Assembly (NCBI GenBank): GCA_020636435.1
Contig: JACJXX010000001.1
Location: 3,179,001-3,243,000 of the forward strand
Direction of reading: 5' to 3'
DNA: 64,000 bases
Origin: Lewinellaceae bacterium
GTDB lineage: Bacteria > Bacteroidota > Bacteroidia > Chitinophagales > Saprospiraceae
The position numbers and the translations under genes are program-made. This document shows positions 17,393-24,114 of this stretch, in pieces (position 1 is the stretch's first letter; each line of letters begins with the position of its first letter). The notes beneath the pieces were generated by a model. That model was not told where the DNA came from and did not search any database. It saw only the letters and a program-made list of their open reading frames with translations.

Positions 17393-18526
17393 TCACAACA
17401 CCCCCTTCGTACTCGGCAGCTCCCTATTCCCCGTATCCCTACGTTTAGCCATCTTTATAGCCCGCGCCAGCGCTTTGAAGATCGCCTCGATCTTATGGTG
17501 CTCGTTCTTCCCCTCCGCCTTGATGTTGAGGTTGCATTTGGCAGCGTCGCTGAAGGACTTGAAGAAATGGAAAAACATCTCGGTCGGCATCTCGCCGATC
17601 TTTTCGCGTTTGAATTCCGCTTCCCACACCAGCCAGGGGCGGCCGCCGAAGTCGATGGCCACCTGCGCCAGGCAGTCGTCCATAGGCAGGCAGTAGCCGT
17701 AGCGCTCCATGCCCCGTTTGTCGCCCACCGCCTGGGCGAACGCCTCGCCCAGCGCCAGGGCCGTATCTTCGATGGTATGGTGCTCGTCGATGTGCAGGTC
17801 GCCGGCCACCTTCACCTCCAGGTCGGAGCCGGAGTGTTTGGCCAACTGGTCCAGCATGTGGTCGAAGAAGCCCAGGCCGGTTTGGTTATCAGAGCGCCCG
17901 GTGCCGTCCAGGTTGAGGTAGATGGAAATGTCGGTCTCTTTAGTGGTGCGGCGGACGCGGGCGGTGCGTTGCTCCAGCTTCAGGAAACGGTAAATTTCGC
18001 TCCAGTCGGTGGTCGTCAGGGCGATTGACTCCGCCAGCACTTCGGCCTTGCCGCCCAACTCATCAGAACCCAACTCCGGTTCCGTGTTGATCCAGATGCC
18101 TTTGGCGCCCAGGTTTTTGGCCAGTTCGATGTCGGTCAGCCGGTCGCCGACGACGAAGGAGTTGGCCAGGTCGTAATCGCCGTTCATGTAGGGCTTCATC
18201 AGTCCGGTGCGCGGCTTGCGGTTAGGAGAGTTGTCTTGTGGAAAAGAGCGGTCGATGAGCACGTCCTTGAAGGTGATGCCCTCATTTTCGAAGGCCTTCA
18301 TTATCTTATGGTGGGCCGGCCAGAAGGTGTGCTCCGGGAAGGAGTCGGTCCCCAGCCCGTCCTGGTTGGTGATCATGAGCAGTTCGAAATCCAGTTCCGC
18401 GGCGATGCGGGAGAGGTACTGGAATACTTTGGGGTAGAACTCCAGCTTCTCCAGGCTGTCGATCTGATAGTCTTCCGGCTCCAGGATGAGGGTGCCGTCA
18501 CGGTCGAGGATGAGTAGGCGTTTCAT
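17393..18526 (-). CDS. hisB: HisB: histidinol-phosphatase / imidazoleglycerol-phosphate dehydratase
   Basis: Bifunctional enzyme of steps 7 and 9. From the ATG at 18526 it has 377 residues. The HAD phosphatase domain (about 1-165) starts MKRLLILDRDGTL, with nucleophile D8 and acid/base D10. The dehydratase domain (about 180-377) carries the two manganese motifs DEHHTIED and NEHHKIEA and the family HMLDQLAKHSG. The in-frame extension to 18700 reads through AT-rich and short-repeat DNA and is not used. It lies downstream of hisC with about 200 nt of repeats between them. Confidence 0.97.
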   Translation of the reverse strand: MKRLLILDRDGTLILEPEDYQIDSLEKLEFYPKVFQYLSRIAAELDFELLMITNQDGLGTDSFPEHTFWPAHHKIMKAFENEGITFKDVLIDRSFPQDNSPNRKPRTGLMKPYMNGDYDLANSFVVGDRLTDIELAKNLGAKGIWINTEPELGSDELGGKAEVLAESIALTTTDWSEIYRFLKLEQRTARVRRTTKETDISIYLNLDGTGRSDNQTGLGFFDHMLDQLAKHSGSDLEVKVAGDLHIDEHHTIEDTALALGEAFAQAVGDKRGMERYGYCLPMDDCLAQVAIDFGGRPWLVWEAEFKREKIGEMPTEMFFHFFKSFSDAAKCNLNIKAEGKNEHHKIEAIFKALARAIKMAKRRDTGNRELPSTKGVL

Positions 18527-18730
18527 GGTTTTGTTATTCGTTGATTCGGGATTCGTGGATTCGTGGATTCGGGATTCGTGGATTCGTTTTGTCCAGAACA
18601 GTGGGGAACAAATCGTTACAAATGTAATCGTTATTAAAATAATCATTATTTTTATAATGATTATAAAAGTAATGATTACTCCGGGAGGCAACGCCTTCAA
18701 CTAAGCTGTACTTGGAAGACGTCATCTCGC
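18527..18730. repeat. short tandem and inverted repeats between hisC and hisB
   Basis: Near 18540-18590, GATTCGTGGATTCGGGATTC-type units repeat in tandem. Next to them, about 18617-18680, lies an AT-rich imperfect palindrome (GTAATCGTTATT... facing AATGATTAC). No gene is present. The region lies inside the his transcript and could fold strongly. Confidence 0.5.
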
Positions 18731-19777
18731 TCAAAGCTCCACCAGAGCCCGGAACAGCTGCTCATTCTCCTCCGGCGTGCCGACGGTGATGCGCAGGCAG
18801 CCTTCGCAAAGGGCCACCCGCGAGCGGTCGCGCACGATGATGCTGCGTTCCACCAGGAAATCGTAGATGCGGCGGGGCTCCTTCACCTTCACCAGCAGGA
18901 AATTGGCGTCGGAGGGGTGGATGCGCTCCACGAAGTCCAGCCCGCTCAGGTACTGCGCCAGCAGGGTGCGCTGGCCGAGGATGTTCTGCACCCATTGCTG
19001 TTGCTGTTTTGGATTATTCAGGGCTTTCAGTACCGCTTCCTGGGTCAGTTGATTGACATTGTACGGCGGTTTCACCTTATTGAACAACCCGATAATCTCC
19101 TCCGAGGCGAAGGCCATGCCCAGGCGGATGCCGGCCAGCCCCCAGGCTTTCGAAAAGGTTTGCATCACCACCAGCCGGGGGTGTTGATCCAGGAGGCTGA
19201 GGCTGCTGGACTGAGCCGAGAAATCGGTGTAGGCCTCGTCCACCACCGTGATGCCGGGGAAGCCCTCCGCCAACTGGCCTATGGTATCCAATGGAAAGCA
19301 GTTGCCTGTCGGGTTGTTGGGGCTGCAGAGGAACAGGAGCTTGGAATGCTCATTGGCGGCGTTCAAAACAGCCTGCACGTCTGGTTGGAAACGAGCGCCG
19401 AGCTGCACTTCCCGCACCTTCACATCGGCAATATCCGCCGACACCCGGTACATGCCATAGGTGGGGGGCAGGATGACAATGTGGTCCTCTTTCGGCTCAC
19501 AAAAGATGCGGATCAACAGGTCGATTGCCTCATCGCTGCCATTGCCCAGGAAGATCCTTTCCGGGGCAACGCCCTTCAGCTCCGCAATTTTTTCCTTCAC
19601 CTTCCATTGCAGGGGGTCCGGGTAGCGGTTGTAGCCCGTATCGAAGGGGTTCTCGTTGGCGTCCAGGAAAATGCTGGCCCTGCCCTTGAACTCGCTGCGG
19701 GCGGAGGAGTACGAGGTGAGGCGGAGGATGTTTTCGCGGACGAGATTTTTTATGCTCATTAGGTTTTTAGTTTGCAT
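18731..19777 (-). CDS. hisC: HisC: histidinol-phosphate aminotransferase
   Basis: PLP-dependent class I/II aminotransferase converting imidazole acetol phosphate to histidinol phosphate. It has 348 residues, or 342 if translation starts at the second Met (19759); either start is possible. The PLP lysine is K210 in TFSKAWGLAGIRLG. Other family motifs are DANENPFD near 39, NGSDEAIDLL, PPTYGMY and SPNNPTGN. It lies between hisD and hisB on the same strand, in canonical order. Confidence 0.97.
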   Translation of the reverse strand: MQTKNLMSIKNLVRENILRLTSYSSARSEFKGRASIFLDANENPFDTGYNRYPDPLQWKVKEKIAELKGVAPERIFLGNGSDEAIDLLIRIFCEPKEDHIVILPPTYGMYRVSADIADVKVREVQLGARFQPDVQAVLNAANEHSKLLFLCSPNNPTGNCFPLDTIGQLAEGFPGITVVDEAYTDFSAQSSSLSLLDQHPRLVVMQTFSKAWGLAGIRLGMAFASEEIIGLFNKVKPPYNVNQLTQEAVLKALNNPKQQQQWVQNILGQRTLLAQYLSGLDFVERIHPSDANFLLVKVKEPRRIYDFLVERSIIVRDRSRVALCEGCLRITVGTPEENEQLFRALVEL

Positions 19778-19895
19778 AATTGCTTATACTAAGTGATGGT
19801 GTGGATGCTCGCCTGGTGGGAACGATACTGCAGCATCCACAGCATCCACAGCCCCGGCATGCGCCGGGATGTCGCTACGCTCCACATCCACAGCA

Positions 19896-21173
19896 TCACT
19901 CCTTCAACCGGATCGCCACCGCATTCTTATGCGCCATCAATTCCTCCGCTGCCGCCATTTCCTCCACGGCCGGCCCCAGCGCTTGCAGCCCTTCGCGGGA
20001 CAGCCGCTGGAAGGTGATCTTTTTGACGAAACTATCCAGAGACACGCCGCTGTACATACGGGCGTAGCCGTTCGTTGGCAAAGTGTGGTTGGTGCCGGAG
20101 GCATAATCGCCCACCGATTCCGGGGTGTAATTGCCCAGGAAAATGGAGCCGGCGTTGATCACTTCTTCGCCCAGGCCTTCGGCATCCTCAACCGAGAGGA
20201 TGAGGTGCTCCGGGGCATAGGCGTTGATCAGTTCCAGGGCTTCGCTGCGGTTGCGGACGACGATGGCGGAGCTGTTCTCCAGGGCTTTGGCGGCGATGGC
20301 TCTGCGCGGCAATGACGCCAGTTGTTCGGCTATTGCTTCCTGCACCCACCGGGCGAATGTTTCGGAGAAAGAAACCAGCACCACCTGGCTATCCTCGCCA
20401 TGTTCGGCCTGAGAGAGCAAATCGGCCGCCACGAAGGCGGGGTTTGCGCGCTCGTCGGCGCAGACGAGCACTTCGGAAGGGCCGGCCGGCATGTCGATGG
20501 CGATGCCCCGGCGGCTCACCAGTTGTTTGGCGGCGGTGACGTACTGGTTGCCCGGGCCAAAGATCTTGTACACGGCAGGAACAGTTTCCGTGCCATAAGC
20601 CATGGCGGCCACCGCCTGGGCGCCGCCGATCTTGAAGATATGGGTAACGCCCACCAGCTTGGCGGTGTACAGGATGGCGGGATGCACTTTGCCGTCCTTC
20701 TGCGGTGGGGTGCACAGCACGATCTCCCGGCAGCCGGCTAACTTAGCAGGCACACCCAGCATCAGCACAGTAGAAAAGAGCGGCGCCGTGCCGCCGGGGA
20801 TGTAGAGCCCCACCTTCTCGATGGCCACGCTTTTGCGCCAGCAACGCACGCCAGGCATGGTCTCCACCTCCTGTACCGGCTCTGCCTGCCGGCTGTGGAA
20901 GCGTTCTATATTTGCCCTGGCGGTTTGTATAGCTGCCTTGAGGGGCTCGCTGAGCAGGCTTTCGGCCTCCGCCAGCTCGGCAGGGCTTACCTGCAGTTCC
21001 GCTAGTTTTACCCCATCGAAGCGTTCGGTGTAAGCGAGCAGAGCGGCATCGCCCTTTTCCTGCACTTCGTCGAGCACCGCCTGTACGGTAGCATCCAGGC
21101 GCTCCACTTCCATTACCGGCCGCTGCAGGATGGCTGGCCAGTTGGCCTTATCGGGATGGGTGTATAGTTTCAT
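19896..21173 (-). CDS. hisD: HisD: histidinol dehydrogenase
   Basis: NAD-dependent zinc enzyme for the last two steps of the pathway. From the ATG at 21173 (MKLYTHPDKANW) it has 425 residues, the usual size. It shows GPGNQYVTAAKQLV, the DMPAGPSEVLV segment, SQAEHGEDSQVVLVS containing the zinc-site Gln and His, and the C-terminal LPTNGYARMYSGVSLDSF. The longer frame to 21263 would read across an inverted repeat and is rejected. A 21-bp perfect inverted repeat separates it from hisG. Confidence 0.98.
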   Translation of the reverse strand: MKLYTHPDKANWPAILQRPVMEVERLDATVQAVLDEVQEKGDAALLAYTERFDGVKLAELQVSPAELAEAESLLSEPLKAAIQTARANIERFHSRQAEPVQEVETMPGVRCWRKSVAIEKVGLYIPGGTAPLFSTVLMLGVPAKLAGCREIVLCTPPQKDGKVHPAILYTAKLVGVTHIFKIGGAQAVAAMAYGTETVPAVYKIFGPGNQYVTAAKQLVSRRGIAIDMPAGPSEVLVCADERANPAFVAADLLSQAEHGEDSQVVLVSFSETFARWVQEAIAEQLASLPRRAIAAKALENSSAIVVRNRSEALELINAYAPEHLILSVEDAEGLGEEVINAGSIFLGNYTPESVGDYASGTNHTLPTNGYARMYSGVSLDSFVKKITFQRLSREGLQALGPAVEEMAAAEELMAHKNAVAIRLKE

Positions 21174-21186
21174 AATCAAGAAACGT

Positions 21187-21282
21187 TTAAAAAACAACTT
21201 CGTCATTTGCCCTCGCCGGAACCCCTCTAACTCCCCTTGGAAGGGGCGGACTTCCACCCGCAATGACGAAGTTGTTTTTTAA
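21187..21282. repeat. 96-bp element with 21-bp perfect inverted repeats between hisG and hisD
   Basis: The arm TTAAAAAACAACTTCGTCATT at 21187-21207 is repeated exactly in inverted form at 21262-21282; the spacer is 54 nt. It occupies almost the whole hisG-hisD gap. It could act as an RNA processing or partial termination signal, or be a small palindromic insertion. Confidence 0.75.
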
Positions 21283-21289
21283 TTGATAA

Positions 21290-22150
21290 TTAAATAATCA
21301 TTTTTTCAATCGGCACCACCAAAATACCCTGGGCGCCGGCCTCTTTCAGTTGGTCGATGATATCCCAGAAGTGGCTTTCCTCGATCACGGTGTGGATGGA
21401 GCTCCAGCCCTTTTCCGCCAGGGGCATCACCGTGGGGCTCTTCATGCCCGGCAGGATGCGGATGACCTCCTCGATCTGCTCATTCGGGGCATTCATCAGG
21501 ATGTATTTGTTGTTGCGCGCTTTGAGCACCGCTTCGATGCGAAAAACCAGCTTGTCGAGGATGGCCTGTTTTTCTTCGCTGAGGGCGGGATGGGCCACGA
21601 TACAGGCTTCCGACTTCAGGACGACCTCTTTTTCTTCCAGGCCGTTCTTGAACAGGGTGCTGCCGCTGCTGACCAGGTCGCAGATGGCATCGGCCAGGCC
21701 GATGTTGGGGGCTATCTCCACCGAGCCGGAAATCTCGTGAATTTCCGCTTCCAACTGATGGGTGTCGAGGTAGTGGCGCAGGGAGTTGGGGTAGGAAGTG
21801 GCAATGCGCTTGCCGTTGAGAAATTCGGGCCCCGGATAGGCCGTATTTTTGGGAACGGCAATAGAAAGGCGGCATTTGGAAAAACCCAGCGGCAGTATGG
21901 CCTTGATCTGTTTCTGCTTCTCAAAGGCCGTGTTCTCCCCGATGATGCCGATGTCGGCTACGCCATCTTCTACGTATTGAGGGATATCGGAATTGCGCAG
22001 GTAGAGGATATCCAGCGGAAAATTTCCTGCGGAAGCTTTGAGCTGATCCTTGCCGTTATCAACCCTGATGCCGCATTCCTTCAGGAGCTTGAGGGACCCT
22101 TCCAGCAGCCTGCCGGATTTCTGAACTGCGATTTGAAGCCTTTTCTGCAT
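21290..22150 (-). CDS. hisG: HisG: ATP phosphoribosyltransferase, long form
   Basis: Catalyses the first, committed step of histidine synthesis (ATP + PRPP). From the ATG at 22150 (MQKRLQIAVQKSGRL) it has 286 residues. That is the long form, with a catalytic part (about 1-210) and a C-terminal ACT-like regulatory domain (about 215-286, ...KGWSSIHTVIEES..., GAQGILVVPIEKM) that normally mediates histidine feedback. HisZ is therefore not needed. The in-frame start at 22180 lies next to the attenuator stem and is less likely. Expression is probably controlled by the attenuator at 22179-22324. Confidence 0.97.
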   Translation of the reverse strand: MQKRLQIAVQKSGRLLEGSLKLLKECGIRVDNGKDQLKASAGNFPLDILYLRNSDIPQYVEDGVADIGIIGENTAFEKQKQIKAILPLGFSKCRLSIAVPKNTAYPGPEFLNGKRIATSYPNSLRHYLDTHQLEAEIHEISGSVEIAPNIGLADAICDLVSSGSTLFKNGLEEKEVVLKSEACIVAHPALSEEKQAILDKLVFRIEAVLKARNNKYILMNAPNEQIEEVIRILPGMKSPTVMPLAEKGWSSIHTVIEESHFWDIIDQLKEAGAQGILVVPIEKMII

Positions 22151-22178
22151 GAGGATACTGGTATTTAAAATTTTTGGC

Positions 22179-22220
22179 AAAAAAAAAGAGGTTAACCGGC
22201 ATGGATGGTTAACCTCTTTT
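22179..22220 (-). terminator. Rho-independent attenuator terminator upstream of hisG
   Basis: On the minus strand a 14-bp perfect stem (22220-22207 pairing with 22197-22184, core GAGGTTAACC) closes a 9-nt loop. It runs into nine consecutive U residues (22187-22179). It ends 28 nt before the hisG ATG and 32 nt after the leader peptide stop codon, where an attenuator terminator belongs. Confidence 0.93.
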
Positions 22221-22266
22221 ACGCGCTTTTGTTTACGCGGCGTTCTAAACGGTTACAAGAATCCAT
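22201..22266 (-). promoter_or_regulatory. predicted antiterminator pairing of the his attenuator
   Basis: Minus-strand ATGGAT (22266-22261) and TAACC (22255-22251), at the end of the leader peptide, can pair with ATCCAT (22206-22201) and GGTTA (22214-22210). The second set is the loop and 5' arm of the terminator, so the two folds exclude each other. A ribosome stalled on the His codons (22309-22292) leaves the upstream strand free; one at the stop codon covers it. Confidence 0.65.
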
Positions 22267-22324
22267 CACCTGCCCGGAAGAGCAAAGCCGAATGATGGTG
22301 ATGATGATGTACCGTTATAAACAT
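22253..22324 (-). CDS. hisL: HisL-type leader peptide with six consecutive His codons
   Basis: A 23-codon frame from ATG 22324 to TAA 22253 encodes MFITVHHHHHHSALLFRAGD followed by GFL. The six His codons (CAT x3, CAC, CAT x2) are uninterrupted at residues 6-11. The stop lies 32 nt before the attenuator terminator, and hisG follows. This is the classical layout of a translation-sensing leader: scarce His-tRNA stalls the ribosome in the run and lets the antiterminator form. It is too short to be caught by normal gene finding. Initiation would rely on the A-rich upstream AAAAAATTATC rather than on a clear Shine-Dalgarno, as is usual in Bacteroidota. Confidence 0.9.
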   Translation of the reverse strand: MFITVHHHHHHSALLFRAGDGFL

Positions 22325-22340
22325 GATAATTTTTTGTTGC

Positions 22341-22564
22341 GGGGTCGAATCCCGTTTCTCGGAAAGCGGGGACACCAGGATTTTTCCCGCTTTTTTCCCT
22401 GTGGGAGCCTCGACGCAAAAAAGCGGGAAGCTTGTTTGGGGTGGTGCGGGGCGGGGTCGAATCCCGCTTCTCGAAAAGCGGGAACACCAGGATTTTTCCC
22501 GCTTTTTTCCCTGTGGGAGCCTCGACGCAAAAAAGCGGGAAGCTTGTTTGGGGTGGTGCGGGGC
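22341..22564. repeat. two 112-bp tandem units of tRNA-Phe fragments and palindromes
   Basis: Units start at 22341 and 22453 (GGGGTCGAAT...), and the same start recurs at 22565 inside the intact tRNA-Phe. Each unit carries the tRNA 3' acceptor/T-arm part and the anticodon-arm piece ACACCAGGATTTT. These are separated by a 20-bp palindrome (CCCGCTTCTCGAAAAGCGGG at 22463-22482) and a longer one (11-bp arms CCCGCTTTTTT/AAAAAAGCGGG at 22386-22427 and 22498-22539). The array lies between tRNA-Phe and the his leader. Confidence 0.9.
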
Positions 22565-22626
22565 GGGGTCGAACCGCCGACACCAGGATTTTCAGTCCTG
22601 TGCTCTACCAACTGAGCTACCGCACC
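22554..22626 (-). tRNA. tRNA-Phe (anticodon GAA)
   Basis: The 73-nt cloverleaf reads 5' from 22626. Acceptor GGTGCGG pairs with CCGCACC. The D-arm contains AGCTCAGTTGGTAGAGC. The anticodon arm is CAGGA/TCCTG, with loop CTGAAAA giving anticodon GAA. The T-arm is GGCGG-TTCGACC-CCGCC. The discriminator base is A and CCA is not encoded. It appears intact and functional. It lies upstream of the his leader on the same strand and is flanked on both sides by partial copies of itself. Confidence 0.95.
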
Positions 22627-22639
22627 ATATTTATTTTCT

Positions 22640-22726
22640 TATGAACCGCCGACACCAGGATTTTCCCGCTTTTCTCTACCTGTAAGCCTTCGCGGAAAAG
22701 CGGGATGCTCTACCTACCGCACCATA
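22640..22726 (-). pseudogene. degraded tRNA-Phe copy interrupted by a palindrome
   Basis: Reading from 22726 on the minus strand, the 5' acceptor strand GGTGCGGTA joins directly to GGTAGAGCA, so most of the D-arm is deleted. A hairpin (CCCGCTTTT at 22665-22673 facing AAAAGCGGG at 22696-22704) then replaces the 5' half of the anticodon arm, and the remainder, ATCCTGGTGTCGGCGGTTC, is tRNA again. It cannot fold as a tRNA. Its palindrome has the same ends as those in 22341-22564. Confidence 0.8.
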
Positions 22727-22759
22727 AATTTAATTCGCTTTTACTTTCAAAAGCGGATG

Positions 22760-22790
22760 CAAATATAAACGGATTTTCCGTTCTTCACAA
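22760..22790 (-). promoter_or_regulatory. Bacteroidota-type promoter upstream of tRNA-Phe and the his leader
   Basis: Minus-strand TATATTTG (22767-22760) matches TAnnTTTG exactly, and TTG (22790-22788) lies 20 nt upstream. Transcription would start near 22753 and first cross the degraded tRNA copy, then tRNA-Phe. No Rho-independent terminator was seen before the his leader, so it may also serve the his operon. Confidence 0.6.
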
Positions 22791-22886
22791 GGAGCATTCG
22801 TTTTTTTTAGAATTTTGGCTGCCTCCCCGGATGGGCTTTATGCCATAGACAACCGCCTTTGTGTCGTTATTGTTCCCGCAGGCGGG

Positions 22887-22894
22887 TAGCTTTG
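22887..22894 (+). promoter_or_regulatory. possible -7 box for the M90-like gene
   Basis: TAGCTTTG fits TAnnTTTG and lies 30 nt before the ATG at 22925. A TTTG is present upstream, but at a longer spacing (about 25 nt) than usual, so the call is weak. Confidence 0.3.
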
Positions 22895-22924
22895 TGTAAC
22901 TTTCCGCCCGAAAAGCAATAATTT

Positions 22925-23782
22925 ATGCCCGCACGGATCCTATCTATTCCTTTTGCCGTCATCGCCCTGGCCTTTCTCTACCTCACCTGGGAGGTAGACC
23001 CGGGCTACAGCATTTACATCGTTCCTTTCGTGATACTGATGGCACTAATCTACGTACTCAGCCCGCAGATCAACTGGTGGTGGTACCAGCGCCATCCGCC
23101 AGAGCTGAAGCCCAAGATCCGTTTGCTCATCACGCGCCATTTGCCCTACTACCAGAAACTGGTGGAGAGCGAGCAGGAGCGTTTTCGAAAAAGAGTGGCC
23201 CTCTACATGGAGGCCAACGACTTCATGCCCCAGGGCATGGAAACCGTGCCGGAAGACCTGCAGGCCATCGCTGCGGCCTGCGCTGTGCAACTCACCTTCG
23301 GCCAGAAGGACTTCCTGCTGCCTAAATTCGAGCACGTCATCTTCTATCCGCATCCCTTCCCTTCTCCGCAGTACCCCGAAAATTTTCATGCCTCCGAAAT
23401 TTACGAGGAGGACGGGGTCATCCTCTTCTCCGCCGAGCAATTGCTACCGGGCTTCCTGCAGCCTTTTCAGTATTACAATATCGGCCTGCACGAATACGCC
23501 AAAGCATTTGTGCGCAGTTACCCCGAGATCGATTTTCCAGAACTGCCGGATGACATCTGGCAGAAGCTCAAACAGGTGAGCGGGTTCAGCGAAGCCGCCA
23601 TCGAGCGGTGGATCAACCTGAAGCCGATACCGGCGCAGCCGGTGAGCATAGCGCTGTTTTTTACTTTCCCCAGGCAGTTCCAGGCCATGCTGCCGGAGTT
23701 GTACGAGCGGTATGCGCGGATCTTTAACCAGTCGCCGGCAAGAGAATCGACGCCGGTGCTGGAGGACTTCAGGACAGGATGA
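22925..23782 (+). CDS. M90/MtfA-like membrane-anchored peptidase homologue with altered active site
   Basis: 285 residues. Two N-terminal membrane segments (about 5-20 and 28-47) precede a soluble domain resembling the zinc peptidase family M90 (MtfA): AAACAVQLTFG near 116-126, HVIFYPHPFP near 137, GVILFS near 164 and NIGLHEYAKAF near 185-195. In M90 the last motif is HExxH with both His binding zinc; here H189 and E190 are kept but the second His position is K193. The protein may therefore be inactive or bind metal differently. It stands alone on the plus strand between the his and eCIS regions. Confidence 0.72.
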   Translation: MPARILSIPFAVIALAFLYLTWEVDPGYSIYIVPFVILMALIYVLSPQINWWWYQRHPPELKPKIRLLITRHLPYYQKLVESEQERFRKRVALYMEANDFMPQGMETVPEDLQAIAAACAVQLTFGQKDFLLPKFEHVIFYPHPFPSPQYPENFHASEIYEEDGVILFSAEQLLPGFLQPFQYYNIGLHEYAKAFVRSYPEIDFPELPDDIWQKLKQVSGFSEAAIERWINLKPIPAQPVSIALFFTFPRQFQAMLPELYERYARIFNQSPARESTPVLEDFRTG

Positions 23783-24114
23783 CAGCCCGCCTGCCGTTCC
23801 GGAGTAAACCACGTTACGACAAGGCCGGCAGGGATAACAGGATTTACCCTGTGAAATAGCCAGGAAAAAGCGCCCGATTATTTCACAGGGTGAACAGGAT
23901 TAACAGGATTGAGGATGGGGGCGTCCGGTTTCCTGTTATTTTTGAAAATTGAATAACTCTATTACCCGATAACTGCTTCGGAACTTTGTGGGACTGTTCA
24001 AAACGCTGTGTTTTTATTCCTAACCGCAGGGAACGCAGAGTTACGCAGAGAGGCCTCAGCGGTTCAAAACTTGCGGGCGGACACACGAACACTCTCAACT
24101 TTGTTCCTGAAGCA
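23783..24114. other. intergenic repeats, no gene
   Basis: 332 nt between convergent genes. TTACCCTGTGAAATA (about 23842-23856) faces TATTTCACAGGGT (about 23879-23891) as an inverted pair. GGATTAACAGGATT-type and AACGCAGAGTTACGCAGAG-type short repeats, common in Bacteroidota gaps, fill the rest. No coding frame is credible. Confidence 0.5.

Noticed and set aside
18640..18700. Phage attachment site or replication origin in the AT-rich palindrome upstream of hisB
   Set aside because: No integrase, DnaA-box cluster or direct repeat is nearby; it is a short AT-rich inverted repeat in a gap.
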